NCBI GenBank assembly: GCA_020348765.1
Contig: CP070753.1
Span: 167,769-173,167, forward strand
Source: Burkholderiales bacterium
Lineage (GTDB): Bacteria > Pseudomonadota > Gammaproteobacteria > Burkholderiales > Burkholderiaceae_E
DNA length: 5,399 nt
Direction: 5' to 3'
Below are positions 1 through 5,399 of the stretch, in pieces (positions within the stretch are counted from its first letter, which is position 1; each line of letters begins with the position of its first letter). The notes beneath the pieces were generated by a model. That model had not been told where the DNA came from, did no database searches, and saw only the letters and a list, made by a program, of their open reading frames with translations. The position numbers and the translations under genes were made by a program.

Positions 1-229
1 CCATCGCGAGCGCGCACAGCAGGTAGGTCAGCGTGACGCCCGGGTCGAGCAGGCTCAGGATCGGCGTGCTCGCTGCAAAGCGATACAGCATGCAGGGCAG
101 CGCGAACAGCAGCACGAAGGTGTTCAGCCCCGCGATCGCGTCGACGGGCAGCAGCCGCTTGTACGCCACGGCCCAGCCGACCAGGACCAGCGCGAAGAAC
201 GGAAACGTGACGCCGAGGACGTCCTGCAT
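1..229 (-). CDS. AEC-family (auxin efflux carrier-like) transporter, N-terminal part
   Basis: This is the first 76 codons of a membrane carrier; the rest lies beyond the left edge. The ATG reads leftward from 229 and opens with MQDVLGVTFPFFALVLVGW, a hydrophobic first helix (about residues 4-23). A short polar turn (YKRLLPVDA) follows, then a second helix (about 34-50) containing the pattern NTFVLLFALPCMLY, and a third hydrophobic stretch begins near residue 65. A short N-terminal helix, a 'G(W)..yk.' turn and an 'LN.FV...ALP...F' second helix are typical of the AEC/malonate carrier (MdcF-like) family, inner-membrane carriers of small organic acids. No strong ribosome-binding site is visible. 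The gene lies 34 bases downstream of the CoA ligase on the same strand, so it is probably co-transcribed and may import the acid that the ligase activates. The family call is fairly sure; the substrate is unknown. Confidence 0.8.
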   Translation of the reverse strand, partial: MQDVLGVTFPFFALVLVGWAVAYKRLLPVDAIAGLNTFVLLFALPCMLYRFAASTPILSLLDPGVTLTYLLCALAM

Positions 230-263
230 GTCTGGCGCCACGTGCTGCGCCGATCTGGCGCGG

Positions 264-1850
264 CTAGACGCAGGGCGCCGGTTCGCGCTGTGGCGCCCCG
301 GCGGCGAGCGCCCGCTCGCGCAGCGTGCGATGCACGATCTTGCCGGTGGCCGTGCGCGGCATGTCTGCGTCTGCGATGAACCGGACCGAGCGCGGCCGCT
401 TGTATCCGGCCAGACGCTCTCGGCACCAGTCGAGGATCTCGGCCTCCGTGCACGCGTGCCCCTGGTGCAGCACGACCACCGCGTGGACCGCTTCGCCCCA
501 CTTCTCGTGGGGCACTCCGACGACGGCCACGTCCCGGACCTTCGCATGCGCACCGAGCGCCGCCTCGACCTCCGACGGATAGATGTTCTCGCCGCCGCTG
601 ATGATCATGTTGCTCTTGCGGTCCACCAGTTGGATGTAGCCGTCGGCGTCGCGCCGCGCCATGTCTCCGACCGAGCACCACTGGCCGCGGAATGCCTCGG
701 CGGTCTTGGCCGGGTTCCTCCAGTAGCCATCGAACGCATACGCGGTGCGCGAGAACAGCTCGCCCACCTCGCCGTCGGGCACTTCGTCGCCTTCCGAATC
801 GAGCAGGCGTATCGCGCCCGAGCCGACCCACTCGCGGCCGACCGATCCGAGCTTCTTCAGCTGTTCTTCGGGCCGGAGCACCGTGACCCAGCCCGCCTCG
901 GTCGAGCCGTAGAGCTCGAACAGCTGCGAGTTGCGGAAATGCCCCAGGATCGCGAGCTTGGTCTCGCGACGCGCCGGGGCCGACGAGATCAGCAGCTTGC
1001 CGACCGAGTCGACGTCGTACCTCGCCTTCACCGGATCCGGCAGGCCGAGCATCATGATGTAGTGGGTCGGCACCAGCGAGGTGAAGGTGATCCTCTCGCG
1101 CGCAAGGCTCGCCAGCAGCGCCTCCGGGTCGAAGCTCCTGCGGTCCTCCACCACGATCGTCGCCCCCAGGTAGATGAACGTCAGGCCGAAGTACAGCGAG
1201 TTGGCATGGCACAGCGGCATGACCAGCAACCCGCGATCCTCGGCCGAGAAGCCGAACTCCAGCGCGGTCGCGAATGCGAGCAGGGCATTGCCCTCGTGAT
1301 TGCGGATTGCACCCTTGGGCCGGCCGGTCGTGCCCGAGGTGTACATCAGCGCGAACGGGTCGGCCGGTCCGACCGGCACGCACGGGGCGGCCGGCGACGC
1401 GGCCTCGATCAGCGCTTCGTAGCCGATCCAGCCTTGCGGCGTGGCGCCGCCGAAGTGAATGCAGTGCGCTGCCTGCACCGCCGCCTCGCCCCGGATGGCC
1501 TCGATCAGGTCGCTGAGCGCGTCCTGGACGATCAATGCGCCGGCTTCGCTGTCCGCGATGATGTAGGCGATCTCCGCGGGCCGCAGCCGGAAGTTGATCG
1601 GCACGGCGACCAGTCCGGCGCGAGCCAGCGCCACGTACATTTCCATCCACTCGAGGCAGTTGTGCGCGAGCAGCGCGACCCGGTCGCCCTTGGAGAGCCC
1701 CAGTCCGAGCAGCGCGTTCGCGAGCCGGCTCGCGCGGGCATCCCACTGTGCAAACGTGAGTTCCCGGCGAGAGTCGCGCGCCGCGCTCTTCGTTGGGCGC
1801 AGCCGGGCATGGGTGGCGACGACGTCGGAAACGGTGAGCAGACGGGTCAT
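264..1850 (-). CDS. AMP-forming acyl-CoA synthetase (class I adenylate-forming, CoA ligase)
   Basis: A complete 528-residue cytosolic enzyme that should convert a carboxylic acid, ATP and CoA into an acyl-CoA, AMP and PPi. All core motifs are intact: the P-loop YTSGTTGRPKG (residues 170-180), PLCHANS (212-218) in the substrate-binding region, the adenine-binding YGSTEAG (314-320), the ribose-contacting Asp396 within SVGD, the hinge DRK (410-412), GGENIYP (419-425), and the catalytic C-terminal lysine Lys504 in TATGKI. Length is normal for the family. The ATG at 1850 follows GGAGAAG eight bases upstream, a good ribosome-binding site. Transcription probably starts in the divergent region to the right and runs on into the AEC carrier. 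Motifs do not settle the substrate: a short- or medium-chain, hydroxy, dicarboxylic or aromatic acid are all possible. Pairing with a divergent ThDP enzyme suggests that its CoA product, or a derivative, is cleaved by that enzyme (inference). Confidence 0.95.
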   Translation of the reverse strand: MTRLLTVSDVVATHARLRPTKSAARDSRRELTFAQWDARASRLANALLGLGLSKGDRVALLAHNCLEWMEMYVALARAGLVAVPINFRLRPAEIAYIIADSEAGALIVQDALSDLIEAIRGEAAVQAAHCIHFGGATPQGWIGYEALIEAASPAAPCVPVGPADPFALMYTSGTTGRPKGAIRNHEGNALLAFATALEFGFSAEDRGLLVMPLCHANSLYFGLTFIYLGATIVVEDRRSFDPEALLASLARERITFTSLVPTHYIMMLGLPDPVKARYDVDSVGKLLISSAPARRETKLAILGHFRNSQLFELYGSTEAGWVTVLRPEEQLKKLGSVGREWVGSGAIRLLDSEGDEVPDGEVGELFSRTAYAFDGYWRNPAKTAEAFRGQWCSVGDMARRDADGYIQLVDRKSNMIISGGENIYPSEVEAALGAHAKVRDVAVVGVPHEKWGEAVHAVVVLHQGHACTEAEILDWCRERLAGYKRPRSVRFIADADMPRTATGKIVHRTLRERALAAGAPQREPAPCV

Positions 1851-1923
1851 GCGGACTTCTCCGGAAGCGGCGCGGCGGGCCGAGTCGCCCAGGCGAGCCG
1901 GGCCTCGGTTCGAATCGGGCGGA

Positions 1924-1951
1924 ATTATCGCATTCTGAATTCAGAATGCAA
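1924..1951 (-). promoter_or_regulatory. Candidate sigma70 promoter for the CoA ligase - AEC transporter unit
   Basis: Read on the minus strand, TTGCAT (1951-1946; 3/6 to the -35 consensus) and GATAAT (1929-1924; 5/6 to the -10 consensus) are separated by 16 bases. The spacer is almost entirely the left palindrome, so a bound repressor would cover the promoter. Transcription would start near 1917, giving a leader of about 65 bases to the ligase ATG. The -35 is weak; the -10 and the placement are the better evidence. Confidence 0.5.
1930..1949. promoter_or_regulatory. Operator-like palindrome O1
   Basis: A perfect 20-base palindrome, GCATTCTGAATTCAGAATGC, strikingly AT-rich against its GC-rich surroundings. 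It can be read as two overlapping 9-base units of the form ATTC-N-GAAT (1932-1940 and 1939-1947), offset by 7 bases. It fills the spacer of the candidate leftward promoter. A second site of the same architecture lies 61 bases away, centre to centre. The likeliest binder is the GntR/FCD regulator encoded at 4010-4699; this is inference from proximity and symmetry. Confidence 0.75.
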
Positions 1952-1979
1952 TTAAGGGTAAACCCGAGTGCAACAGGGC

Positions 1980-2008
1980 TTGGCGAACTTGTATTCGGAA
2001 TTCAGAAT
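1980..2008 (+). promoter_or_regulatory. Candidate sigma70 promoter for the ThDP enzyme gene
   Basis: TTGGCG (1980-1985; 4/6 to -35 consensus) and CAGAAT (2003-2008; 4/6 to -10 consensus) are spaced by 17 bases. The -10 lies inside the right palindrome. The implied start near 2015 gives a leader of about 130 bases. Both elements are only moderate, as expected for an inducible or repressed promoter, and the call rests partly on the overlap with O2. Confidence 0.35.
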
Positions 2009-2011
2009 ACA
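1990..2011. promoter_or_regulatory. Operator-like palindrome O2
   Basis: A 22-base inverted repeat with one arm mismatch, at position 1997. Its core is the same double unit as O1: ATTCGGAAT (1993-2001) overlapping ATTCAGAAT (2000-2008), again offset by 7 bases. The only mismatch falls on the central N of one ATTC-N-GAAT unit, so each unit is intact in its conserved bases. It overlaps the candidate rightward promoter. It is presumed to be a second operator for the local GntR/FCD regulator. Confidence 0.75.
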
Positions 2012-2148
2012 CACGTTCTTCGCTCCCTTGCTCGAGCACGGCGTCCCGTGCAAGTTTCCGGGGCAGCAGGTCGCATGCCCGCATTCGACTGCGGCCGCCT
2101 GCCAACCCGTCATCACCCGACTTGCGTCGGCTTTCCGAAAGGCTGCAC
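2012..2148 (+). promoter_or_regulatory. Long leader of the ThDP enzyme gene with three potential hairpins
   Basis: No gene is supported here. Three inverted repeats follow one another: GCACGG/CCGTGC with a CGTC loop (2036-2051); a nested pair, outer GCAGG/CCTGC (2066-2070 with 2098-2102) and inner CCGCA/TGCGG (2079-2083 with 2090-2094); and CCGAC/GTCGG with a TTGC loop (2117-2130) followed by CTTTC. The Shine-Dalgarno-like GAAAGG lies at 2137-2142, just after the last stem. GC-rich DNA makes short stems common, so a regulatory role is speculative. No TPP riboswitch signature was recognised. Confidence 0.3.
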
Positions 2149-3867
2149 ATGGCACCTGCCCTGACCGAAGACTGCAGCGCGGCACTGGTCGCCCGCTTCC
2201 TGAAGTCCCGTGGCGTCGATCGCGTCTTCGCCCTGTGCGGCGGCCACATCATGCCGATCTGGATGCGCCTGGACGTCGAGGGTATTCGGATCGTGGACGT
2301 CCGCGACGAACGTGCCGCCGTCTACATGGCGCATGCGCATGCCGAGCTCACGGGCGGGATCGGTGTCGCGCTGGTGACCGCCGGCCCCGGCGTGACCAAC
2401 GCCATGACCGGAATCGCCAATGCGCACGTGGCGCGTGCATCGGTGCTGGTGCTCTCCGGAACACTACCGCGTCCGCAGGAGAATCGCGGCGCGCTGCAGG
2501 ACGTGCGGCACACCGAACTGGTGCGCCCGATCACGCGCTACGCGCGCACGGTGCGCGAGCCGTCGCTGGTGCTGCAGGAGCTGGACGAAGCCGTGTCTCG
2601 CGCACTCGGTCACGGTGGCGAGCCCGGGCCTGTTTACCTGGACTTCCCGGTCGACACGCAACGTTCCGAAGTGCCGCGGGCGCTGCAACTCGTCGAACAC
2701 CTGGCACCGAAGCCGGCCATGCGGCCGTTTCCCGACCCGGACGCCGTGCGGCAGGCGGTTGAACTGCTCTGGAGCGCGCGCCGTCCGCTGGTCGTCTCCG
2801 GCCGGGGCGCCCGCGGCGCCGGCCCCGGGTTGCGTCGCCTGCTCGAGCGCCTGAACGCCGCGTATCTCGATACCGGCGAGAGCCGGGGTCTCGTTCCCGA
2901 GGAACATCCTTCGGTGGTCGCCGCGATGCGCGGCTCGGTCATGGGCGAAGCGGACCTGATCATCACCGTCGGCCGCCGCCTCGACTTCCAGCTCGCCTAC
3001 GGCTCGCCGGCCGTGTTCCCCGAGGCGAAGTTCGTGCGCATCGCCGACTGCGTCGCCGAGTTGCGCGACAACCGCCGCGGCGCCGCCGAGATCCTGGCGA
3101 GCCCGGCCGCCGCCCTGGATGCGATCCTCGAGGCCGCCGGCGACCGCGAACCGGCCACGGATCGCGACTGGGCGCGTCAACTGCGCGAGCGGCACCTGGA
3201 ACGGGCGCAGCAGATGCTCGCATCGATGCGCACGGCTGCGCCCGGCAGCGACGGCCTGATGCACCCGAACCGGCTGCTGGCAGCGCTGCGCGAGGCGCTC
3301 CCGCGTGACACCGTCGTCGTCGCCGACGGCGGCGACTTCCTGAGCTTCGCGCGCGTGGGACTGCCGGCTTCCACCTATCTCGACCCGGGCCCGCTCGGCT
3401 GCATCGGCATCGGCACGCCGTTCGGCATCGCCGCCGCTCTGGCCTGCCCCGATCGCCCGGTCGCAGTCGTGACCGGAGACGGGGCGTTCGGCTTCAATGC
3501 GATGGAGATCGACAGCGCGGTCCGGCACAAGGCGCCGGTGCTGATCGTGGTCGCCAACAACGGGGCCTGGGCGATCGAGGTGCGCGATCAGCAGCAATCG
3601 CATGGCAAAGTGGTCGGCACACGATTGCAGTTTGCGGACCACGCGGCGATGGCACGCGCCTTCGGAATGCACGGCGAACGGGTGGAACGCGCAGAGGACC
3701 TGCCGGCCGCGATTCGCCGCGCGATGGACAACCGCCCGGCCCTGCTCGATGTGCTGGTCACGCCGGAGGCGGCTTCCTCGGACGCCCGCTCCGGCCTGGC
3801 CTGGGTGCCGGACCTGCAGGCGCTGGCGGCCTGGGACGAGGCCGAGCGCATCTGGCGCTCCGGCTGA
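2149..3867 (+). CDS. ThDP-dependent enzyme, acetolactate synthase / oxalyl-CoA decarboxylase / 2-hydroxyacyl-CoA lyase superfamily
   Basis: A complete 572-residue cytosolic ThDP enzyme with the three expected domains: pyrimidine-binding (about 5-175), central Rossmann-like (about 195-325) and diphosphate-binding (about 385-540). The catalytic Glu54 lies in VRDERAAVYM, TAGPGVTNAMTGIANA (77-92) is the conserved segment after it, and the ThDP/Mg motif runs from GDG (443-445) to NN (470-471). The N-terminal 'FALCGGHIMPIW' and C-terminal 'GLAWVPDLQALAAWDE' belong to a branch often labelled 'acetolactate synthase-like'; no regulatory subunit gene is nearby, so a biosynthetic role is unlikely. Family members decarboxylate 2-oxo acids or oxalyl-CoA, or split 2-hydroxyacyl-CoA into formyl-CoA and a carbonyl. 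The divergent CoA ligase favours a CoA-thioester substrate (inference). The ATG at 2149 was chosen over an in-frame TTG at 2122 because GAAAGG sits seven bases upstream and the family N-terminus begins here. Exact reaction unknown. Confidence 0.9.
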   Translation: MAPALTEDCSAALVARFLKSRGVDRVFALCGGHIMPIWMRLDVEGIRIVDVRDERAAVYMAHAHAELTGGIGVALVTAGPGVTNAMTGIANAHVARASVLVLSGTLPRPQENRGALQDVRHTELVRPITRYARTVREPSLVLQELDEAVSRALGHGGEPGPVYLDFPVDTQRSEVPRALQLVEHLAPKPAMRPFPDPDAVRQAVELLWSARRPLVVSGRGARGAGPGLRRLLERLNAAYLDTGESRGLVPEEHPSVVAAMRGSVMGEADLIITVGRRLDFQLAYGSPAVFPEAKFVRIADCVAELRDNRRGAAEILASPAAALDAILEAAGDREPATDRDWARQLRERHLERAQQMLASMRTAAPGSDGLMHPNRLLAALREALPRDTVVVADGGDFLSFARVGLPASTYLDPGPLGCIGIGTPFGIAAALACPDRPVAVVTGDGAFGFNAMEIDSAVRHKAPVLIVVANNGAWAIEVRDQQQSHGKVVGTRLQFADHAAMARAFGMHGERVERAEDLPAAIRRAMDNRPALLDVLVTPEAASSDARSGLAWVPDLQALAAWDEAERIWRSG

Positions 3868-4009
3868 GCGTCGCAATGGCGAAAGTCCAGGCACGCGCGC
3901 GCGCCGGGGCAAGCGACCGCCGTCCAGCAGGCGTGCGAGGAGCCCGCGCGCCGGGCCGCACTCGCGTGGGCCGCGCGGCGCGTGCATCGACCGACATATA
4001 CTGCGGCGC
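3868..4009 (+). promoter_or_regulatory. Gap between ThDP enzyme and GntR genes with a candidate -10 element
   Basis: No gene is seen in these 142 bases. TATACT at 3997-4002 matches five of six -10 consensus bases and lies only seven bases before the first GntR ATG, so a start there would give a leaderless or nearly leaderless message. No convincing -35 lies 16-18 bases upstream. No copy of the ATTC-N-GAAT operator occurs here. Read-through from the ThDP gene is an equally reasonable way to express the regulator. Confidence 0.35.
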
Positions 4010-4699
4010 ATGAAAGTCATCGCGATGCAACCGAACCTGGCCGAGCAGGTGCACGAGGCGATCGTCACCGAGATTGCCGAAGGCAAGCTCAAGCCCGGTG
4101 CGCGCGTGATCCAGGAGCAGATCGCGCAGGAGCTCGGCGTCTCGCGCCAGCCGGTGCAGCAGGCCCTGCTGCTGCTGCGCAAGCAGGGCGTGCTGCGCGA
4201 CGCGCCGGGACGAGGGTTGATCGTGGCGCCGCTCGACCCGGACTACGTGCGCAACATGTACGACATCCGCGCCGTGCTCGAGGGACTGGCCTTCCGCAGA
4301 GCTGCCGAACGCAACCCCGGGCGTGCCGCCGCAAGCGGCCCGGCGCTGATCCAGGCCGGCCGCAAGGCGGAGGCGAGCGGCTCGGTCGCGGCCCTGATCG
4401 ACGCGGACCTGAGGTTCCACGGGTTCGTCTACGAACTGTCCGAGAACCCGCTGATCGCCCCGACCATGCAGGCCCAGTGGACCTACACGCAACGGGTCAT
4501 GGGCGCGGTGCTGGTCCGCGATGCCAAGCCGCGCGACATCTGGGACCAGCACCAAGCGCTGTTGCGAGCGGTCGTGGCCGGCGAAGGCGGTGCGGCCGAA
4601 GCGCTTGCCCGGCAGCACATCACCGAAGCGGCCAGCCTGATGATCGACGCGCTGCAGGCCGAAGCCGCTGCCGCGCGGGAGAGCGAAGAGCGCGGCTGA
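4010..4699 (+). CDS. GntR-family transcriptional regulator, FCD (FadR) subfamily
   Basis: A complete 229-residue DNA-binding regulator. The N-terminal winged helix-turn-helix covers about residues 8-75 and shows the GntR pattern: EGKLKPGARV, then the recognition helix region QIAQELGVSRQPVQQALLLL, then the wing GRGLIVAPL. The C-terminal all-helical FCD effector domain (about 82-215) starts DYVRNMYDIRAVLEGLA and carries the usual metal-binding set: Asp133 and His137 (DLRFH), His181 and His203. Such domains bind a metal plus a small carboxylate ligand, which fits sensing of the acid used by the adjacent enzymes. It probably represses the divergent ligase and ThDP genes through the twin palindromes at 1930-1949 and 1990-2011 (inference). 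Start choice is uncertain: the ATG at 4010 has no clear Shine-Dalgarno, while the ATG at 4025 (Met6) has GAAAG eight bases upstream, and either leaves the DNA-binding domain whole. The exact ligand is unknown. Confidence 0.93.
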   Translation: MKVIAMQPNLAEQVHEAIVTEIAEGKLKPGARVIQEQIAQELGVSRQPVQQALLLLRKQGVLRDAPGRGLIVAPLDPDYVRNMYDIRAVLEGLAFRRAAERNPGRAAASGPALIQAGRKAEASGSVAALIDADLRFHGFVYELSENPLIAPTMQAQWTYTQRVMGAVLVRDAKPRDIWDQHQALLRAVVAGEGGAAEALARQHITEAASLMIDALQAEAAAARESEERG

Positions 4700-4781
4700 G
4701 CACGCACGGCCGGCACTCGAAAATCGCTCGCCCCGCTCGCCCCGCTCGCTCCGTTCGCCCCGGCGCGCGGGCCGTGCTCAG
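4696..4781. repeat. Inverted repeat spanning both convergent stop codons
   Basis: CTGAGCAC (4696-4703) includes the GntR stop, and its reverse complement GTGCTCAG (4774-4781) includes the PPK2 stop. Pairing can extend by GGCC (4708-4711 with 4770-4773) across a four-base bulge. The loop is about 58 bases and there is no T-run, so this is not a classical intrinsic terminator. It could still act as a bidirectional 3' end structure. Confidence 0.35.
4727..4762. repeat. Four-copy 9-base tandem repeat (CTCGCCCCG)
   Basis: Four head-to-tail copies of CTCGCCCCG fill most of the gap between the convergent genes. Copies 1 and 2 (4727-4735, 4736-4744) are exact; copy 3 (4745-4753) has C to T at base 6 and copy 4 (4754-4762) has C to T at base 1. 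It is non-coding and probably arose by replication slippage; copy number may vary between strains. Confidence 0.85.
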
Positions 4782-5399
4782 ACCACCCGGATCTGCGTCG
4801 GGTCGAAGTCCGCCGCCGGGTACTGCGGGTCCATCTGCTCGAGCGTCTCGACCAGCACCGAGAGCACGGCCCAGTCGCGATACCACTTGCGGTTCGCCGG
4901 GATCACGTACCAGGGCGCTTCGTCCGTGTGCGTCGCGCGGATCGCGTCCGCGTACGCGTTCATGTAGTCGACCCACTTCTCGCGTTCGGCCAGGTCGGCC
5001 GGATTGAACTTCCACAGCTTGTTCGGGTCGGCCAGCCGCTTCTCGAGCCGCTCCTTCTGCTCGTCGCGGTCGATGTGAAGGTAGAACTTGACGATCCGCG
5101 TGCCCTGCTGCGACAGCAGTTGCTCGAAGTCGCGGATGTGCTCGTAGCGCCGCTCGACCTCGGCCGCATCGATCAGGCCGTGCACCCGAACGATCAGCAC
5201 GTCCTCGTAGTGCGAGCGGTTGAAGACGACGATCTTGCCGCGCGCAGGCACGCGCGCGTGCACCCGCCACAGGAAGTCGCGTGCCAGCTCGTCGGGCGGG
5301 GGCTTCTTGAAACCGGCGACATCGACCCCCTGCGGGTGGACCCCGGGGACAACGCGCCGTTGCGGGCCTGCGTGGCCGCGGGTGACAAACGCAGCAGCC
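4778..5399 (-). CDS. ppk2: PPK2-family polyphosphate kinase / polyphosphate:nucleotide phosphotransferase, C-terminal part
   Basis: The last 206 residues of a PPK2-type P-loop kinase; the N-terminus lies beyond the right edge. These cytosolic enzymes move phosphate between polyphosphate and nucleoside mono- or diphosphates. Visible family signatures, numbered from the edge, are GVHPQG (19-24), DELARDFLWRVH (36-47), the Walker B-type segment VVFNRSHYEDVLIVRVHG (57-74), then the lid region with KLWKFNPADL and WVDYMNAYADAI, and the C-terminal motif APWYVIPANRKWYRDW. The FNRSHYEDVL form resembles PPK2 members acting on AMP and/or ADP, but specificity is not certain. Oddly, where the P-loop should read roughly D-x-x-G-K-D-G-T, the frame gives VTRGHAGP (residues 5-12), lacking the expected Asp, Lys and Asp. 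Everything downstream looks normal. It converges on the GntR gene and shares no evident pathway with genes to the left. Confidence 0.88.
   Translation of the reverse strand, partial: AAAFVTRGHAGPQRRVVPGVHPQGVDVAGFKKPPPDELARDFLWRVHARVPARGKIVVFNRSHYEDVLIVRVHGLIDAAEVERRYEHIRDFEQLLSQQGTRIVKFYLHIDRDEQKERLEKRLADPNKLWKFNPADLAEREKWVDYMNAYADAIRATHTDEAPWYVIPANRKWYRDWAVLSVLVETLEQMDPQYPAADFDPTQIRVV

Noticed and set aside
33..1955. 640-codon plus-strand open frame opposite the ligase
   Set aside because: It lies antisense to the motif-complete CoA ligase and runs across the AEC start and the promoter region. Its product is Arg/Ala/Asp-rich with no recognisable domain; such shadows are common in GC-rich DNA.
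2122..2148. Upstream TTG start for the ThDP enzyme
   Set aside because: It adds nine residues untypical of the family, has no Shine-Dalgarno, and lies within an inverted repeat; the ATG at 2149 has GAAAGG at good spacing.
2012..2148. TPP riboswitch in the ThDP gene leader
   Set aside because: No THI-box sequence such as CTGAGA with the expected downstream elements was found.
3942..3956. GCCCG/CGGGC hairpin as a terminator after the ThDP gene
   Set aside because: The stem is only five base pairs, there is no T-run, and comparable stems abound in this GC-rich gap.
2464..4182. 572-codon minus-strand open frame opposite the ThDP and GntR genes
   Set aside because: It spans two genuine genes and the gap between them, has low-complexity composition and no family motifs; an antisense artefact of high GC at third positions.
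3982..5007. 341-codon plus-strand frame across GntR, the convergent gap and PPK2
   Set aside because: Arg/Pro/Ala-rich, out of frame with GntR and antisense to PPK2, with no recognisable motif.
1..5399. Mobile elements, CRISPR arrays, tRNA or rRNA genes
   Set aside because: No transposase or integrase signatures, no spaced direct repeats, and no RNA gene signatures were seen; the only tandem repeat is the short 9-base array.

Overview
The window is very GC-rich with dense, tightly packed genes. Codon choice and gene content (a PPK2 kinase, an FCD-type GntR regulator, a stand-alone CoA ligase with a ThDP enzyme and an AEC carrier) suggest a proteobacterium, most likely a betaproteobacterium of the Burkholderiales type. 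That placement is inferred from style and not proven by a marker gene.

Layout, left to right: (1) the first 76 codons of an AEC-family membrane transporter on the minus strand, running off the left edge; (2) 34 bases upstream of it, also minus, a complete 528-residue AMP-forming acyl-CoA synthetase; (3) a divergent intergenic region of about 300 bases holding two AT-rich palindromes that look like operators, each overlapping a candidate promoter, plus a long, possibly structured leader; (4) on the plus strand a complete 572-residue ThDP-dependent enzyme of the acetolactate synthase / oxalyl-CoA decarboxylase / 2-hydroxyacyl-CoA lyase superfamily; (5) a 142-base gap and a complete 229-residue GntR/FCD regulator, also plus; (6) a short convergent gap with a 9-base tandem repeat; (7) on the minus strand the 3' part of a PPK2-family polyphosphate kinase, cut by the right edge.

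Genes 1-5 look like one substrate-responsive catabolic module: a carrier for an organic acid, a ligase that makes its CoA thioester, a ThDP enzyme that cleaves or decarboxylates a C-C bond, and a local metabolite-sensing repressor. The twin palindromes share an unusual architecture, two overlapping ATTC-N-GAAT units, and are the obvious targets for the GntR protein. The substrate cannot be read from sequence. A short 2-hydroxy acid or oxalate is an attractive hypothesis, because CoA ligation followed by ThDP cleavage yields formyl-CoA in known pathways. The PPK2 gene is probably an unrelated neighbour. Its visible N-terminal end has an odd P-loop region that lacks the expected Lys and Asp residues.
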